From Chthonobacter rhizosphaerae (lineage in GTDB: Bacteria > Pseudomonadota > Alphaproteobacteria > Rhizobiales > Pleomorphomonadaceae): a stretch of DNA of 64,000 nt. This document shows positions 36,144 to 47,462 of this stretch, piece after piece. The notes under the pieces are model-generated. The model was not told where the DNA came from and ran no database searches. It worked only from the letters and a program-made list of their open reading frames with translations. The stretch covers positions 1 to 64,000 of the forward strand of contig NZ_JACDIS010000008.1 in NCBI RefSeq assembly GCF_013839525.1, in the 5' to 3' direction. How positions within the stretch are numbered: position 1 is the stretch's first letter; each line of letters starts with the position of its first letter. A program made the translations under genes and the position numbers.

Positions 36144-37964
36144 TCAGAGGCCGAGGGCGCTGGCGCCGTCCTCCGCGCGACCGACCACCCGGCGGAAGGA
36201 CGCGAACAGGTCGCGGCCGATGCCCCACTCGTTGTCCTCCAGGTTCTCGGTGGCGACCGGGCGGGCGCTCCACTCGGCCGCGTCCACCAGCGCCTCCAGG
36301 GTGCCGGCGATGCCGTCCACGCGGACGAGATCGCCGTCGCGGAGCTTGGCGATCGGGCCGCCGTCCACCGCCTCGGGCGTGACGTGGATCGCCGCCGGCA
36401 CCTTGCCGGACGCGCCGGACATGCGCCCGTCGGTGACGAGCGCCACCCGGTAGCCGCGGTCCTGCAGGAGGCCGAGAGTGGGCGTCAGCTTGTGAAGCTC
36501 CGGCATGCCGTTGGCCTTCGGGCCCTGGAAGCGGATGACGGCCACGAAGTCGCGCTCCAGCTCGCCCCGCTTGAAGGCGGCCAGCATGGCGTCCTGGCTG
36601 TGGAACACGACGGCCGGGGCCTCGACCACCTGCCGCTCGGGCTTCACCGCCGACGTCTTGATGACGGCGCGGCCGACATTGCCCTTCAGCACCTTGAGGC
36701 CGCCGGTCGCCTGGAACGGGCTGGACGCCGGGCGGAGCACCTTCTCGTCGGCGCTCGCCGCCGCGGACGGGGTCCACTCCACCGCGCCCCCCTCGGTGAG
36801 CTTCGGCTCCACGGTGTAGCCGGAGAGGGGCGTGCCCCAGACCGTCTTCACGTCGTCGTGGACGAGGCCTTCGTCGAGGAGCGTGCGGATGAGGAAGCCC
36901 ATGCCGCCGGCCGCGTGGAAGTGGTTCACGTCCGCGAGGCCGTTCGGGTAGACGCGGGCGACGAGCGGCGTCGCGTCGGAAAGGTCCGAGAAGTCGTCCC
37001 AGGTCAGGTGGATGCCGGCGGCGCGCGCCATGGCGACCAGGTGCATGGTGTGGTTCGTCGACCCGCCGGTGGCGTGGAGGCCGACGACGCCGTTGACGAT
37101 CGCCTTCTCGTCGATCACCTGGCCGACGGGCGTGAACGCGTTGCCGGTGGCCGAGATGGCGAGGGCCCGCTTGGCCGCTTCTTTGGTGAGGGCGTCGCGC
37201 AGCGGCGTGTTCGGGTTGACGAAGGTGGCGCCCGGCAGGTGCAGGCCCATGATCTCCATCAGCATCTGGTTGGAGTTGGCCGTGCCGTAGAAGGTGCAGG
37301 TGCCCGGGCCGTGGTAGGACGCGCTCTCCGATTCCAGGAGCTCCTTCCGGCCCACCTTGCCTTCCGCGTAGAGCTGGCGAATGCGGGCCTTCTCGTCGTT
37401 CGGCAGACCCGAGGTCATCGGGCCGCCCGGCACGAAGACCGCCGGCAGGTGGCCGAAGGAGAGGGCGCCGATCACGAGGCCGGGCACGATCTTGTCGCAG
37501 ATCCCGAGATAGACGGCCGCGTCGAACATGTCGTGGCTGAGCGCCACGGCGGTCGACATGGCGATCACGTCGCGGGAGAAGAGCGACAGCTCCATGCCGA
37601 TCTGGCCCTGGGTGACGCCGTCGCACATGGCCGGCACGCCGCCCGCCACCTGGGCCACCGCGCCCACTTCGCGGGCGGCGGCCCGGATGACCTCCGGATA
37701 GGTCTCGTAGGGCTGGTGGGCCGACAGCATGTCGTTGTAGGCGGTGACGATGCCGAGGTTCGGCGCCACGTCGCCCTTGAGGGCGTCCTTGTCGCCGGGG
37801 CCGCAGGCGGCGAAGCCGTGGGCGAGGTTGCCGCAGGCGAGCCGGTTGCGCCGCGGGCCCTTCTCGGCCTGCTTCAGGAGGCGCTCCAGGTAGCGCTGGC
37901 GGGTGTCGTAGGAGCGCTTCTGGATGCGCTCGGTCACGTCGCCGATGCGGGCTTGGATGGTCAT
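36144..37964 (-). CDS. edd: Phosphogluconate dehydratase Edd
   Basis: This enzyme converts 6-phosphogluconate to 2-keto-3-deoxy-6-phosphogluconate, the first committed Entner-Doudoroff step. The 606-residue protein belongs to the IlvD/Edd superfamily, with Edd-specific blocks [67 protein letters not shown] and [15 protein letters not shown] (cluster cysteines), and [18 protein letters not shown]. The start has GGAG 8 bases upstream. It is the last gene of the pgi-zwf-pgl-higBA-edd run. The aldolase gene eda is not in the window. Confidence 0.97.
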   Translation of the reverse strand: MTIQARIGDVTERIQKRSYDTRQRYLERLLKQAEKGPRRNRLACGNLAHGFAACGPGDKDALKGDVAPNLGIVTAYNDMLSAHQPYETYPEVIRAAAREVGAVAQVAGGVPAMCDGVTQGQIGMELSLFSRDVIAMSTAVALSHDMFDAAVYLGICDKIVPGLVIGALSFGHLPAVFVPGGPMTSGLPNDEKARIRQLYAEGKVGRKELLESESASYHGPGTCTFYGTANSNQMLMEIMGLHLPGATFVNPNTPLRDALTKEAAKRALAISATGNAFTPVGQVIDEKAIVNGVVGLHATGGSTNHTMHLVAMARAAGIHLTWDDFSDLSDATPLVARVYPNGLADVNHFHAAGGMGFLIRTLLDEGLVHDDVKTVWGTPLSGYTVEPKLTEGGAVEWTPSAAASADEKVLRPASSPFQATGGLKVLKGNVGRAVIKTSAVKPERQVVEAPAVVFHSQDAMLAAFKRGELERDFVAVIRFQGPKANGMPELHKLTPTLGLLQDRGYRVALVTDGRMSGASGKVPAAIHVTPEAVDGGPIAKLRDGDLVRVDGIAGTLEALVDAAEWSARPVATENLEDNEWGIGRDLFASFRRVVGRAEDGASALGL

Positions 37965-38079
37965 GAGGAAGCTCCGGGGGACGGGGTGGTGTCAGGGTTT
38001 GCGGGGCGAGGCGAGGGCCTGTTCGAGGGCGAGGCGAGGCGGTTCGGCTTCGACATCCCGTCGCGACGGGGTTGAAGCA

Positions 38080-38391
38080 TCAAGGCGCGCTTTCCTCGGC
38101 GGAGTCCGCCCGAGCGCGCGTGGGTAGGGCGGCGAGGCGCTCCCCCAGTTCAGCCTGGGCGAGCCTCAAATCGTAGGCGACCTGAAGATTGAGCCAGAAG
38201 TCCGGGCTCGTTCCGAACCAGTGCCCGAGGCGAAGGGCCGTGTCGCCGGAGATCGACCGCTTGCCGTTGATGATCTGGCTGATCCGGTTTGCCGGCACGT
38301 CCAACTGACGAGCGAGTTCCGCGGGGCGGACGCCTGCCTCGGCCAGTTCGTCAGCCAGGATCTCGCCGGGATGGATCGGGGGACGCGCCAT
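38080..38391 (-). CDS. higA: HigA-family antitoxin
   Basis: A 103-residue XRE-type helix-turn-helix protein: IHPGEILADELAEAGVRPAE is the HigA/VapI start, then LARQLDVPANRISQIINGKR and DTALRLGHWFGTSPDFWLNLQ. It neutralises the HigB toxin and represses the operon. It lies 11 bp after higB, so the order is toxin first, typical of higBA. GAGG precedes the ATG. Downstream, edd begins 115 bp away. Confidence 0.94.
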   Translation of the reverse strand: MARPPIHPGEILADELAEAGVRPAELARQLDVPANRISQIINGKRSISGDTALRLGHWFGTSPDFWLNLQVAYDLRLAQAELGERLAALPTRARADSAEESAP

Positions 38392-38402
38392 GGTGCGAAG
38401 CC

Positions 38403-38687
38403 TCAGTGATAGTCGACGATTTCGACGTCCGATGGTCCTGATTGGCCGTCCGGCCACATGAAGCAGATGCGCCACTGCATGTTGATCCGGATGCTGTATT
38501 GCCCGACGCGGTTTCCGTGCAGCGCTTCCAGCCGATTGCTCGGGAGGGCGCGAAGATCGGCGAGCGTTGAAGCCGCCGAGAGGATTTCGAGACGCTTGTA
38601 GGCCTGGCGATCGAAACCCTGGAACTCCCTGACGAACTGCCCGGACGCAAACGCCTCGGTGCGTTTGTCCCTGTAACTGAGGATCAT
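38403..38687 (-). CDS. higB: HigB/RelE-family toxin
   Basis: A 94-residue RelE-superfamily mRNA interferase: MILSYRDKRTEAFASGQFV, RLEILSAASTLADL, LEALHGNRVGQYSIRINMQW and RICFMWPDG are HigB blocks. It would cut mRNAs at the ribosome when not bound by HigA. GAGG lies upstream of the ATG. The upstream 60 bp, between here and the pgl stop, are less GC-rich than pgl and could hold the module's own promoter (TTGACG on the minus strand at 38728-38723), which is tentative. Confidence 0.94.
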   Translation of the reverse strand: MILSYRDKRTEAFASGQFVREFQGFDRQAYKRLEILSAASTLADLRALPSNRLEALHGNRVGQYSIRINMQWRICFMWPDGQSGPSDVEIVDYH

Positions 38688-38749
38688 CGTCCGGCCTCAA
38701 GGTATGTACGCGTTACGTCACACGTCAATACTCATTCGCCGCGACCACC

Positions 38750-39442
38750 TCACCCGCACCAGAACACCACCGGCGGCTTGGGCGACTTCAGCACCGCCCG
38801 GACCGGCATGGCGAGCGGGTCCTCGCCCGCGAGCGCCTCGTCGAGCACCGCCTTCTTGCCCGTGCCCTCGATGTGGAGGGCGAGGCGGTCGGCGGCAAGG
38901 ATCATCGGCAGGGTCAGCGTGATCCGCGGTTCGCCGGCGCCGGGCGCGCGGATGGCCGCCACCGCCGCGCCGCCGATCGGGTCGATGGCGTCGGCCAGGC
39001 GGTCGCCGCCGGGAAAGAACGACGCCGTGTGGCCGTCGTCGCCCATGCCGAGCACCACGGCGGCGAAGGGCAGGGGCATGTCGGCGAGGGTGCGGGCGAC
39101 GAGGCCGAGGCTTTCGTCCGGCGTCGTGGTTTCCCGGTAGAGCGGCACGAAGGTGGCGAGTGCCGCCTTGTCCCGGATGAGGTGGCGGCGGACGAGCGCG
39201 CCGTTGGACCGCTCGGACGTTTCCGGCACCCATCGCTCGTCCACCAGGGTGACGAGCACGTTCGGCCAGTCGAGGTCGAGCGCCGAGAGGGCCTCCAGGA
39301 AACGAATGGGCGTGCGACCGCCGGAAACCGCGATGGCGGCCTTGCCGTCCCGGGCGATCCGATCGGTGATGGCATCGCCCACGAAGGCCGAAAGGGCCGC
39401 CGCCAGGCTGTCCGGGCTGTCGAAGGTGCGTTGGTCGAGCAT
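38750..39442 (-). CDS. pgl: 6-phosphogluconolactonase Pgl (DevB type)
   Basis: The 230-residue enzyme hydrolyses 6-phosphogluconolactone to 6-phosphogluconate, between Zwf and Edd. AIAVSGGRTPIRFLEALSAL, VTLVDERWVPETSERSNGAL, VVLGMGDDGHTASFFPGG and ITLTLPMILAADRL are NagB/Pgl motifs. The start at 39442 (MLDQRTF) is chosen by family length; an open extension of about 55 codons upstream is unlikely. It is followed after 62 bp by higB. Confidence 0.95.
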   Translation of the reverse strand: MLDQRTFDSPDSLAAALSAFVGDAITDRIARDGKAAIAVSGGRTPIRFLEALSALDLDWPNVLVTLVDERWVPETSERSNGALVRRHLIRDKAALATFVPLYRETTTPDESLGLVARTLADMPLPFAAVVLGMGDDGHTASFFPGGDRLADAIDPIGGAAVAAIRAPGAGEPRITLTLPMILAADRLALHIEGTGKKAVLDEALAGEDPLAMPVRAVLKSPKPPVVFWCG

Positions 39443-39637
39443 CGGGTGTCTGCCGCTTGGATCGAGGTCAGGGCCGGCCGCGGGAGCCCGTGGCCGGGAA
39501 GCGCGGGCGCCCGGCCACGGCGTCCGCACCGGAAAGGCGATGGCGGCGGTCCGAGAGTCGGGCCGCCGGCGCCGGCCGCAGGACGGGCCGGTCAGGATCG
39601 CCCTCACCGGGCGCGCCGCGCCGCCCGGCCGCCGTCG

Positions 39638-41134
39638 TCAGGCGGCGTCCTCGTGCCAGGTGCGGCCGTCCCGCTCGATGAGCGCGATGGCGGCGGACGG
39701 GCCCCAGGTGCCGGCGGTGTAGGCCTTCGGCGGGTCGCGGCTCTCGTCCCACGCGGTGCGGATGGGGTCGACCCACTTCCAGGCCTCCTCCACCTCGTCG
39801 CGGCGCATGAAGAGGGTGGCGTTGCCGCGGACGACGTCGAGCAGCAGGCGCTCGTAGGCGTCGGGGCTGCGCACGTTGAAGGCGCTCGCGAAGCTCATGT
39901 CGAGGGGCACGCGGGTCAGCCGCATGCCGCCGGGGCCGGGGTCCTTGATCATCAGCTGCAGCTTCACGCCCTCGTCCGGCTGCAGGCGGATGACGAGTTC
40001 GTTGGCCGCGAGGCTGCCGGCGCTCTCGTCGAAGATGGAGTGCGGCACCGGCTTGAAGCGGACCACGATCTCGGACTGGCGGGCGGCGAGCCGCTTGCCG
40101 GTGCGCAGGTAGAAGGGCACGCCGGCCCAGCGCCAGTTCTCCACCTCGGCCTTGATGGCCACGAAGGTCTCGGTCCGGCTTTCCTTGTTGGTGATCTCGT
40201 CCAGGTAGCCCGGCACGGCGCCGGTGGTGGACGCGCCGGCGCGGTACTGGCCGCGCACGGTGCAGACGTCGGCGGCGAGGCCCGTGATGGGCTTCAGCGA
40301 CTTCAGGACCTTCAGCTTCTCGCCGCGCACCGCGTCCGCGTCGAGCGAGGTGGGCGCCTCCATGGCGACGAGGCAGAGGAGCTGCAGGATGTGGTTCTGC
40401 ACCATGTCGCGCATGGCGCCGGACGTGTCGTAATAGTCGCCGCGACCCTCCACGCCGATGGATTCGGCCACGGTGATCTGCACGTGGTCGATGTGGGCGC
40501 TGTTCCAGAGCGGTTCGAACAGGGCGTTGCCGAAGCGCAGCGCCATCAGGTTCTGCACCGTCTCCTTCCCGAGATAGTGGTCGATCCGGTAGATCTGCTC
40601 TTCCTTGAAGATCCGGCCGACCGCGTCGTTGGTGGCGCGCGCGGACGTGAGATCCTTGCCGAGCGGCTTCTCCACCACGACCCGCGTCTGGTCGGTGATG
40701 AGGCCGTGGGCGCCGATGCGCTCGCAGATCGGCCCGAAGAGGTCCGGCCCGGTGGCGAGGTAGAAGGCGCGCACCCGGTTCTCGCCTTCCTTCAGGAGGG
40801 CGGCGAGGCTTTCCCAGCCGTCGGACGACGTGGCGTCGGCGGCCACGTAGTGGATGCGGGACAGGAAGGTGTCGAGCACCTTCGGGATGATCTCGTCCGG
40901 CCGGAGATAGCGCTCCAGGGCCGTCTTCACGTCGGCCCGGTAGGCCTCGTGGCTGCTCTCGCGGCGCGACACGCCGATGATGCGCGCGACCTCCGGCAGC
41001 TGGCCGTCGAGTTCGCGATGATAGAGCGCCGGCAGCAGCTTGCGGCGGGCCAGGTCGCCCGTGCCGCCGAAGACGACATAGTCGAACGGATCGACCACGA
41101 TGATGCGACTGGTCATGCTGCGCCGATGCTCCAT
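39638..41134 (-). CDS. zwf: Glucose-6-phosphate 1-dehydrogenase Zwf
   Basis: The 498-residue enzyme oxidises glucose 6-phosphate to 6-phosphogluconolactone with NAD(P)+. DYVVFGGTGDLARRKLLPALY is the nucleotide-binding start, RIDHYLGKETVQNLMALRF contains the catalytic/substrate-binding His and Lys, and FYLRTGKRL is a conserved later block. The start at 41134 (MEHRRSMTSR) has GTGAGGG 6-7 bases upstream; the internal ATG at 41116 is an alternative. About 195 bp of very GC-rich, palindrome-rich DNA separates it from pgl. Confidence 0.96.
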   Translation of the reverse strand: MEHRRSMTSRIIVVDPFDYVVFGGTGDLARRKLLPALYHRELDGQLPEVARIIGVSRRESSHEAYRADVKTALERYLRPDEIIPKVLDTFLSRIHYVAADATSSDGWESLAALLKEGENRVRAFYLATGPDLFGPICERIGAHGLITDQTRVVVEKPLGKDLTSARATNDAVGRIFKEEQIYRIDHYLGKETVQNLMALRFGNALFEPLWNSAHIDHVQITVAESIGVEGRGDYYDTSGAMRDMVQNHILQLLCLVAMEAPTSLDADAVRGEKLKVLKSLKPITGLAADVCTVRGQYRAGASTTGAVPGYLDEITNKESRTETFVAIKAEVENWRWAGVPFYLRTGKRLAARQSEIVVRFKPVPHSIFDESAGSLAANELVIRLQPDEGVKLQLMIKDPGPGGMRLTRVPLDMSFASAFNVRSPDAYERLLLDVVRGNATLFMRRDEVEEAWKWVDPIRTAWDESRDPPKAYTAGTWGPSAAIALIERDGRTWHEDAA

Positions 41135-41326
41135 TCGATCCCTCACCCTTTCCTGTGCGGCCGACGATCCGCCGCGCCCGCACCGGCGAGCGATGGCGAC
41201 GACCTTCGGCCTGCGGGCGACCGGGGGTGGGGGACGAGACCCGCCGGCAGCCGTTGCAACGCTACTTTCGTCTATACCAATTTATTTCGGCGTCCGAAAC
41301 CAATCTTGACGCACCGCATCGTGCGT

Positions 41327-42970
<1,644 letters not shown>

Positions 42971-43265
42971 GAAGGGAGATCTCCCCGGGATCGGTATTGA
43001 GCGGCGCGGATCATATGAGTCCAAGTGTGTAGGCGCCAGGGGGTGGACGGATTGGATGCGCGCGCCATGCAAGCGCCCTTGGCGCGTCCGGGACACGGGC
43101 CCGCGTGCGTCGTTTCGAGCAGTTTCGGCCTCGTCTCCCGCCGCATCCAAGTTTTCGTAAACATTTCGTCCCGCCGCCTGTCACAAAACTGAGACGGGAC
43201 TCGGACTAAATCCGCCCAACTGCACCAGCAAGGCGAGCGGCGTCCGACCGGTCGATACAGCCGAC

Positions 43266-44072
43266 ATGTCCGCGAACGAAGAACCCAAGCATTTCCGGAG
43301 CCTGTTCCTGTCGGACATCCATCTCGGCACACGGGGATGTCAGGCCGAACTGCTGCTCGATTTCATGCGGCTGCACGATGCCGAGACGATCTACCTCGTC
43401 GGCGACATCATCGACGGTTGGCGGCTGAAGCGCATGTGGTACTGGAGCCAGCCGCACAACGACGTGGTCCAGAAGCTGCTGCGCAAGGGCCGCAAGGGCG
43501 CGCGCATCATCTACCTGCCCGGCAATCACGACGAATTCCTGCGCGGCTATCTCGGCACCCACTTCGGCGGCGTCGAGGTGGTGGACAGCATCGTCCACGA
43601 GGCGGCGGACGGAAAGCGCTACCTGGTCATCCACGGCGACCAGTTCGACGTGGTCGTGCGGCATGCCAAGTGGCTCGCCTTCTTCGGCGACTGGGCCTAC
43701 ATGACCGCCCTCAACCTCAACACGGTGCTGAACAAGATCCGCCGCTGGCTGGGTTTTCCCTACTGGTCCCTGTCCGCCTGGGCGAAGCTGAAGGTGAAGA
43801 ACGCGGTCAACTTCATCGGCGCGTTCGAGCAGGCGCTGACCGGGGAAGCGAAGCGCCAGGGCGCCGACGGGGTGATCTGCGGCCATATCCACCACGCCGC
43901 CATGCACGAGCGCTTCGGCCTCACCTACATCAACACCGGCGACTGGGTGGAGAGCTGCACGGCCGTGGCCGAGCACCACGACGGCCGGTTCGAGATCATC
44001 ACGTGGCATCACCTCGGCCACCAGAGGCAGCCGCTGCTTCCGGCGCCGGTCAGCGCACAGGCGGCCGAATGA
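43266..44072 (+). CDS. Metallophosphoesterase, UDP-2,3-diacylglucosamine diphosphatase-like
   Basis: A 268-residue calcineurin-type phosphoesterase has metal motifs SDIHLG (residues 16-21), GDIIDGW, GNHDE, HGDQFD and GHIHHA in order. The length and the DIHLGTRGC and GDIIDGWRLK blocks match the LpxH-like group of alphaproteobacteria, which are annotated as UDP-2,3-diacylglucosamine diphosphatases of lipid A synthesis; LpxH activity here is by homology only. The stop overlaps the start of the glycosyltransferase (ATGA), so both act together, likely in envelope lipid or glycan metabolism. Confidence 0.9.
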   Translation: MSANEEPKHFRSLFLSDIHLGTRGCQAELLLDFMRLHDAETIYLVGDIIDGWRLKRMWYWSQPHNDVVQKLLRKGRKGARIIYLPGNHDEFLRGYLGTHFGGVEVVDSIVHEAADGKRYLVIHGDQFDVVVRHAKWLAFFGDWAYMTALNLNTVLNKIRRWLGFPYWSLSAWAKLKVKNAVNFIGAFEQALTGEAKRQGADGVICGHIHHAAMHERFGLTYINTGDWVESCTAVAEHHDGRFEIITWHHLGHQRQPLLPAPVSAQAAE

Positions 44073-45109
44073 CCCGCATCACCATCGTGACGGACGCCTG
44101 GCACCCTCAGGTGAACGGGGTCGTGCGCTCGATCGAGCGCACGAACGAGGAACTGGCCAAGATGGGGGCGCTGGTGTCCATGGTGACGCCGCAGGCGTTC
44201 CGGACGATCCCGTGCCCGACCTATCCGGAGATCCGCCTCGCCATGGCGACCTACCGGACGGTCGCCAAGGAGATCGAACGCAGCCAGCCGAGCTATGTGC
44301 ACATCGCCACGGAAGGTCCGCTTGGCGTGAAGGCGCGCAAGTGGTGCATGTCCAACCGCATGCCCTACACGACGAGCTATCACACCCGCTTCCCGGAATA
44401 TGTGTCGGCGCGCATCCCGGTGCCGGAACGCTGGCTCTACGCGCTGGTCCGGCGGTTCCACAACGCCGGGGCGGGCTGCATGGTGGCGACGGACACCCTG
44501 GCCAAGGAGTTGTCCGCCCGCGGTTTCAAGAACCTGATGCGCTGGTCGCGCGGGATCGACGCGGACCTTTTCCGGCCGCGCCCGTTCGCCGAGTCGGTGC
44601 TGGACCTGCCTCGGCCGATCTTCATGAACGTCGGCCGGGTTTCGGTGGAGAAGAACATCGAGGCCTTCCTGGATCTGGACCTGCCCGGCAGCAAGGTGGT
44701 GGTGGGCGACGGCCCGCAGCGGGACAGCCTGCAGAAGCGCTATCCGGCGGTGCATTTCACCGGCGCCAAGTTCGGCCAGGAGCTCGCCCGGCATTATGCG
44801 AGCGCGGACGTGTTCGTGTTCCCGAGTCGGACCGACACGTTCGGCAACGTGATCCTGGAGGCGCTGGCCTCCGGCGTGCCGGTGGCCGCCTATCCGGTGA
44901 TGGGACCGCTCGACATCATCGGCCAGGCGCCGGTCGGGTCACTGGACGAGGACCTGAGGGCCGCGTGCCTGAAGGCGCTGACGATGTCCCGCGAGGCGGC
45001 GCGGGAGCACGCGCTCCGCTACTCCTGGGCCAACAGCGCGCTCCAGTTCCTCACCAACGTGCGGATCGCCAACGGCGAGCGACTGGCGGAAAGCTCCGCG
45101 GCGGAATAG
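44069..45109 (+). CDS. GT4-family glycosyltransferase
   Basis: A 346-residue GT-B glycosyltransferase starts RITIVTDAWHPQVNGVVRSI, the typical GT4 N-terminal loop (as in mannosyltransferases such as MgtA and PimB). SYHTRFPEYVSARIP and RGIDADLFRP are the acceptor and hinge regions, and FVFPSRTDTFGNVILEALASGVPVAAYP is the nucleotide-sugar-binding E-x7-E motif. It probably mannosylates or glycosylates a membrane lipid; exact acceptor unknown. It is coupled to the phosphoesterase by a four-base overlap. Confidence 0.93.
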   Translation: MTRITIVTDAWHPQVNGVVRSIERTNEELAKMGALVSMVTPQAFRTIPCPTYPEIRLAMATYRTVAKEIERSQPSYVHIATEGPLGVKARKWCMSNRMPYTTSYHTRFPEYVSARIPVPERWLYALVRRFHNAGAGCMVATDTLAKELSARGFKNLMRWSRGIDADLFRPRPFAESVLDLPRPIFMNVGRVSVEKNIEAFLDLDLPGSKVVVGDGPQRDSLQKRYPAVHFTGAKFGQELARHYASADVFVFPSRTDTFGNVILEALASGVPVAAYPVMGPLDIIGQAPVGSLDEDLRAACLKALTMSREAAREHALRYSWANSALQFLTNVRIANGERLAESSAAE

Positions 45110-45145
45110 GGGTTTCCGGATCCGGTCCGATTCGGGAGCTCGCCC

Positions 45146-46120
45146 GTGCGCTTCGACACCCCGCCCGCCATCGACGACATCCGCGCCGCCGCCGTCCGGC
45201 TGAAACCCCATGCGGTGCGCACGCCCCTGCTGCCGGTGCCGCTGCCGGGCGGCGGGCTCGCCTTCGCCAAGGCGGAGGTGCTGCAGCGGACCGGCTCGTT
45301 CAAATTCCGCGGCGCTTTCAATCGCTTGTCCCTGATCGACCCGGCCGCGCGGAGCGCCGGCGTGGTGGCCTGCTCGTCGGGCAACCACGCCCAGGGCGTC
45401 GCCGCGGCGGCGGCGATCCTCGGCATGCCGGCGACCATCGTGATGCCGTCGGACGCGCCGGCGGTGAAGGTGGCGCGCACCCGGGAGCTGGGCGCGGCGG
45501 TGGTGCTCTACGACCGGGCGACCGAGGATCGGGAGGCCATTTCGGCGGAGATCGCAGGGCGGACCGGCGCCACGTTCGTGCACCCGTACAACGACGCGGG
45601 CGTCATCGCCGGGCAGGGGACGGTGGGGCTGGAGATCGCGGAAGACCTTTCCGCACAAGGGCTTGCCGCTGACGCGGTGGTGGTCTGCGTGTCCGGCGGC
45701 GGGCTCATCGGCGGGGTCGCGGCGGCCCTCGAGGCACTGTCGCCGGGAACCGCGGTGCATGCGGCGGAGCCGGCCGGCTTCGACGACTACGGCCGGTCGA
45801 TCGCGGCGGGCGAGCGGGTGGCGAACGCCCGGGCGTCCGGATCGATCTGCGACGCCCTGCTGGCGCCGACGCCGGGAACCATCGGCTGGGAGATCGGCCG
45901 GCGGCGGGTGGTTTCGGGCGTCTCGGTCACGGACGAGGAGGCGCTGGCGGCGGTGGCGTTCGCGGCGCGGACCTTGCGGCTGGTGGTGGAGCCGGGCGGA
46001 GCGGTGGCGCTGGCGGCGCTCCTGACGGGGAAGATCGAGACGGCGGGGCGGACGGTGGTGGCCGTGCTGTCGGGCGGAAACATCGACGACGCGATGCTGA
46101 CGCGGGCGCTAAGTCTATGA
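45146..46120 (+). CDS. PLP-dependent threonine/serine dehydratase family enzyme
   Basis: A 324-residue fold type II PLP enzyme. The Schiff-base Lys is in RTGSFKFRGAFN, phosphate is held by the Gly-rich VSGGGLIGGV, and SSGNHAQGVA binds the carboxylate. Length and motifs fit catabolic threonine dehydratase, serine racemase or EutB-like enzymes without the IlvA regulatory domain. The GTG start at 45146 has GGGAG upstream. It follows the glycosyltransferase by 36 bp but is probably unrelated to it. Confidence 0.9.
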   Translation: MRFDTPPAIDDIRAAAVRLKPHAVRTPLLPVPLPGGGLAFAKAEVLQRTGSFKFRGAFNRLSLIDPAARSAGVVACSSGNHAQGVAAAAAILGMPATIVMPSDAPAVKVARTRELGAAVVLYDRATEDREAISAEIAGRTGATFVHPYNDAGVIAGQGTVGLEIAEDLSAQGLAADAVVVCVSGGGLIGGVAAALEALSPGTAVHAAEPAGFDDYGRSIAAGERVANARASGSICDALLAPTPGTIGWEIGRRRVVSGVSVTDEEALAAVAFAARTLRLVVEPGGAVALAALLTGKIETAGRTVVAVLSGGNIDDAMLTRALSL

Positions 46121-46166
46121 CCTGAAACGCCGTTCAGGCGCAATCCGGATCCGCGCGGGCCGGCGG

Positions 46167-47462
46167 TCAGGAGAAGAGGGCCTGGCGTTCGACCCGGGAG
46201 AGGCGGGCGAGGGGATCCTCCGCGAGGGTCGGCGCGGCGTCGAGGCCGACCGCTTCTGTGACCTTGTTGAGGGTCTCGATCGCCTGCTCCATGGCCTCGG
46301 CGGCGCGGGCGAGAACTTCGGCTTCCTCGCCCCCGGCGTCCTCGGTCTCGGACGAGACAAGGCCGAGGTCGATCTGCGGATCGCCGGGCGATTCCTGAAC
46401 AATCGCAGTAATTTCGCCGAGGAGCGGCGACGGTAGCTCGGCCGCGAGGGCGTCGATGTCGGCGGCGGAGAAATCGAGGTCGATCGGGAGGTCGATGGCC
46501 GGAGCGGGGAGAAATGAAGGGTTCTCGACGGGCACGGCGGCTTCGGCGCCGTCGTTTCCGGCGGTCTCGATCGGGCTCGTCTCGAACACGTCCGCGGGCG
46601 CGTCGGACGCCGCCACATAGGGCGTCGTGAGGACCACATCCGCCGCCATGTCGTCGGTTTCGGCCGGGGCCACATGGGCCACAGTGGCGGTCATGTGGTC
46701 CACATGGGCGCCGACGGGCGCGAGGTCGGGCTCCGGCGCCTCGAACCGCATCATGTGGTCCACGAAGGACTGGTCGACGCCCTCGCCGGCGAGGGCCGGA
46801 CCGTTGAGGAGATGGGCGTCCGGACGGGCGTCGTCCGGATGGGCGGTGGTCGGGGACACGGTCCGGAGCGTGTCGTCGCCAAGGCCCCAGATCTCGATCA
46901 TCGCATCAATGCGACTCTCCAGATAGCGGAGAACGTGGACGACCTTCTGGGTCCGCTGGCCGGTGAGATCCTGGAAGGAGCAGGCGGTGTAGATGGTGGT
47001 GGTGAGGGTCTCCAGGGTGTCGCAGGTCTGCTCGTCCACCCCGGCGTCCCGCATCAGCCATGCGAGTTCCTGGATCTTCTCGGCGGCGCCGAGGATTTCC
47101 CCGGTGGCGGTCTCGGTCTGGCTGACGATGGCGTCGAGCTCGTTGGACGCCATGGTGAAGCGGCTGTCGGCGCTGGGCACGCTGTGCTTGATCTGGGCGA
47201 TTTCGCGCTTGGTCTGCTCGATGGCGTCCTTCATCTCGCCGATGTCGAGGCGGATGCGGTCGATGTCGGGACGGCGCTCGCGCTTCAGCACCCGCTCCAG
47301 GCCGCCGATGGCCTCCAGCACGAGGGCGGTATCGGCGGACCGGTGCCGCCGGGCGTATTCGGCCAGAAACCAGCGCCCCTTCTCGGTCTCCATCACGGCC
47401 GCCTCGATGGCGTCGTAATCGGACTGGAGCGAAGGAGGGCTGGGCAGAGGCGGCTCCGTCAT
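46167..47462 (-). CDS. CheZ-like protein phosphatase
   Basis: A 431-residue protein whose first 190 residues form a long helical segment with FQDLTGQRTQKVV at 164-175. This matches the CheZ active-site helix, where Asp and Gln of DLTGQ (Asp165, Gln169 here) act in CheY-P dephosphorylation. The remaining 240 residues are acidic and low in complexity, with a last helical part (AEVLARAAEAMEQAIETLNK) that could bind a partner such as CheY. Alphaproteobacterial relatives are annotated CheZ-like. A receptor tail at the window edge is the only other chemotaxis gene. The start at 47462 has GGGGA upstream. Confidence 0.83.
   Translation of the reverse strand: MTEPPLPSPPSLQSDYDAIEAAVMETEKGRWFLAEYARRHRSADTALVLEAIGGLERVLKRERRPDIDRIRLDIGEMKDAIEQTKREIAQIKHSVPSADSRFTMASNELDAIVSQTETATGEILGAAEKIQELAWLMRDAGVDEQTCDTLETLTTTIYTACSFQDLTGQRTQKVVHVLRYLESRIDAMIEIWGLGDDTLRTVSPTTAHPDDARPDAHLLNGPALAGEGVDQSFVDHMMRFEAPEPDLAPVGAHVDHMTATVAHVAPAETDDMAADVVLTTPYVAASDAPADVFETSPIETAGNDGAEAAVPVENPSFLPAPAIDLPIDLDFSAADIDALAAELPSPLLGEITAIVQESPGDPQIDLGLVSSETEDAGGEEAEVLARAAEAMEQAIETLNKVTEAVGLDAAPTLAEDPLARLSRVERQALFS

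Noticed and set aside
38700-38728. Sigma70-like promoter for higBA (TTGACG, 17 bp, ATACCT on the minus strand)
   Set aside because: The implied transcription start would fall about 6 bases before the higB ATG, cutting into the ribosome-binding site. Mentioned only as tentative.
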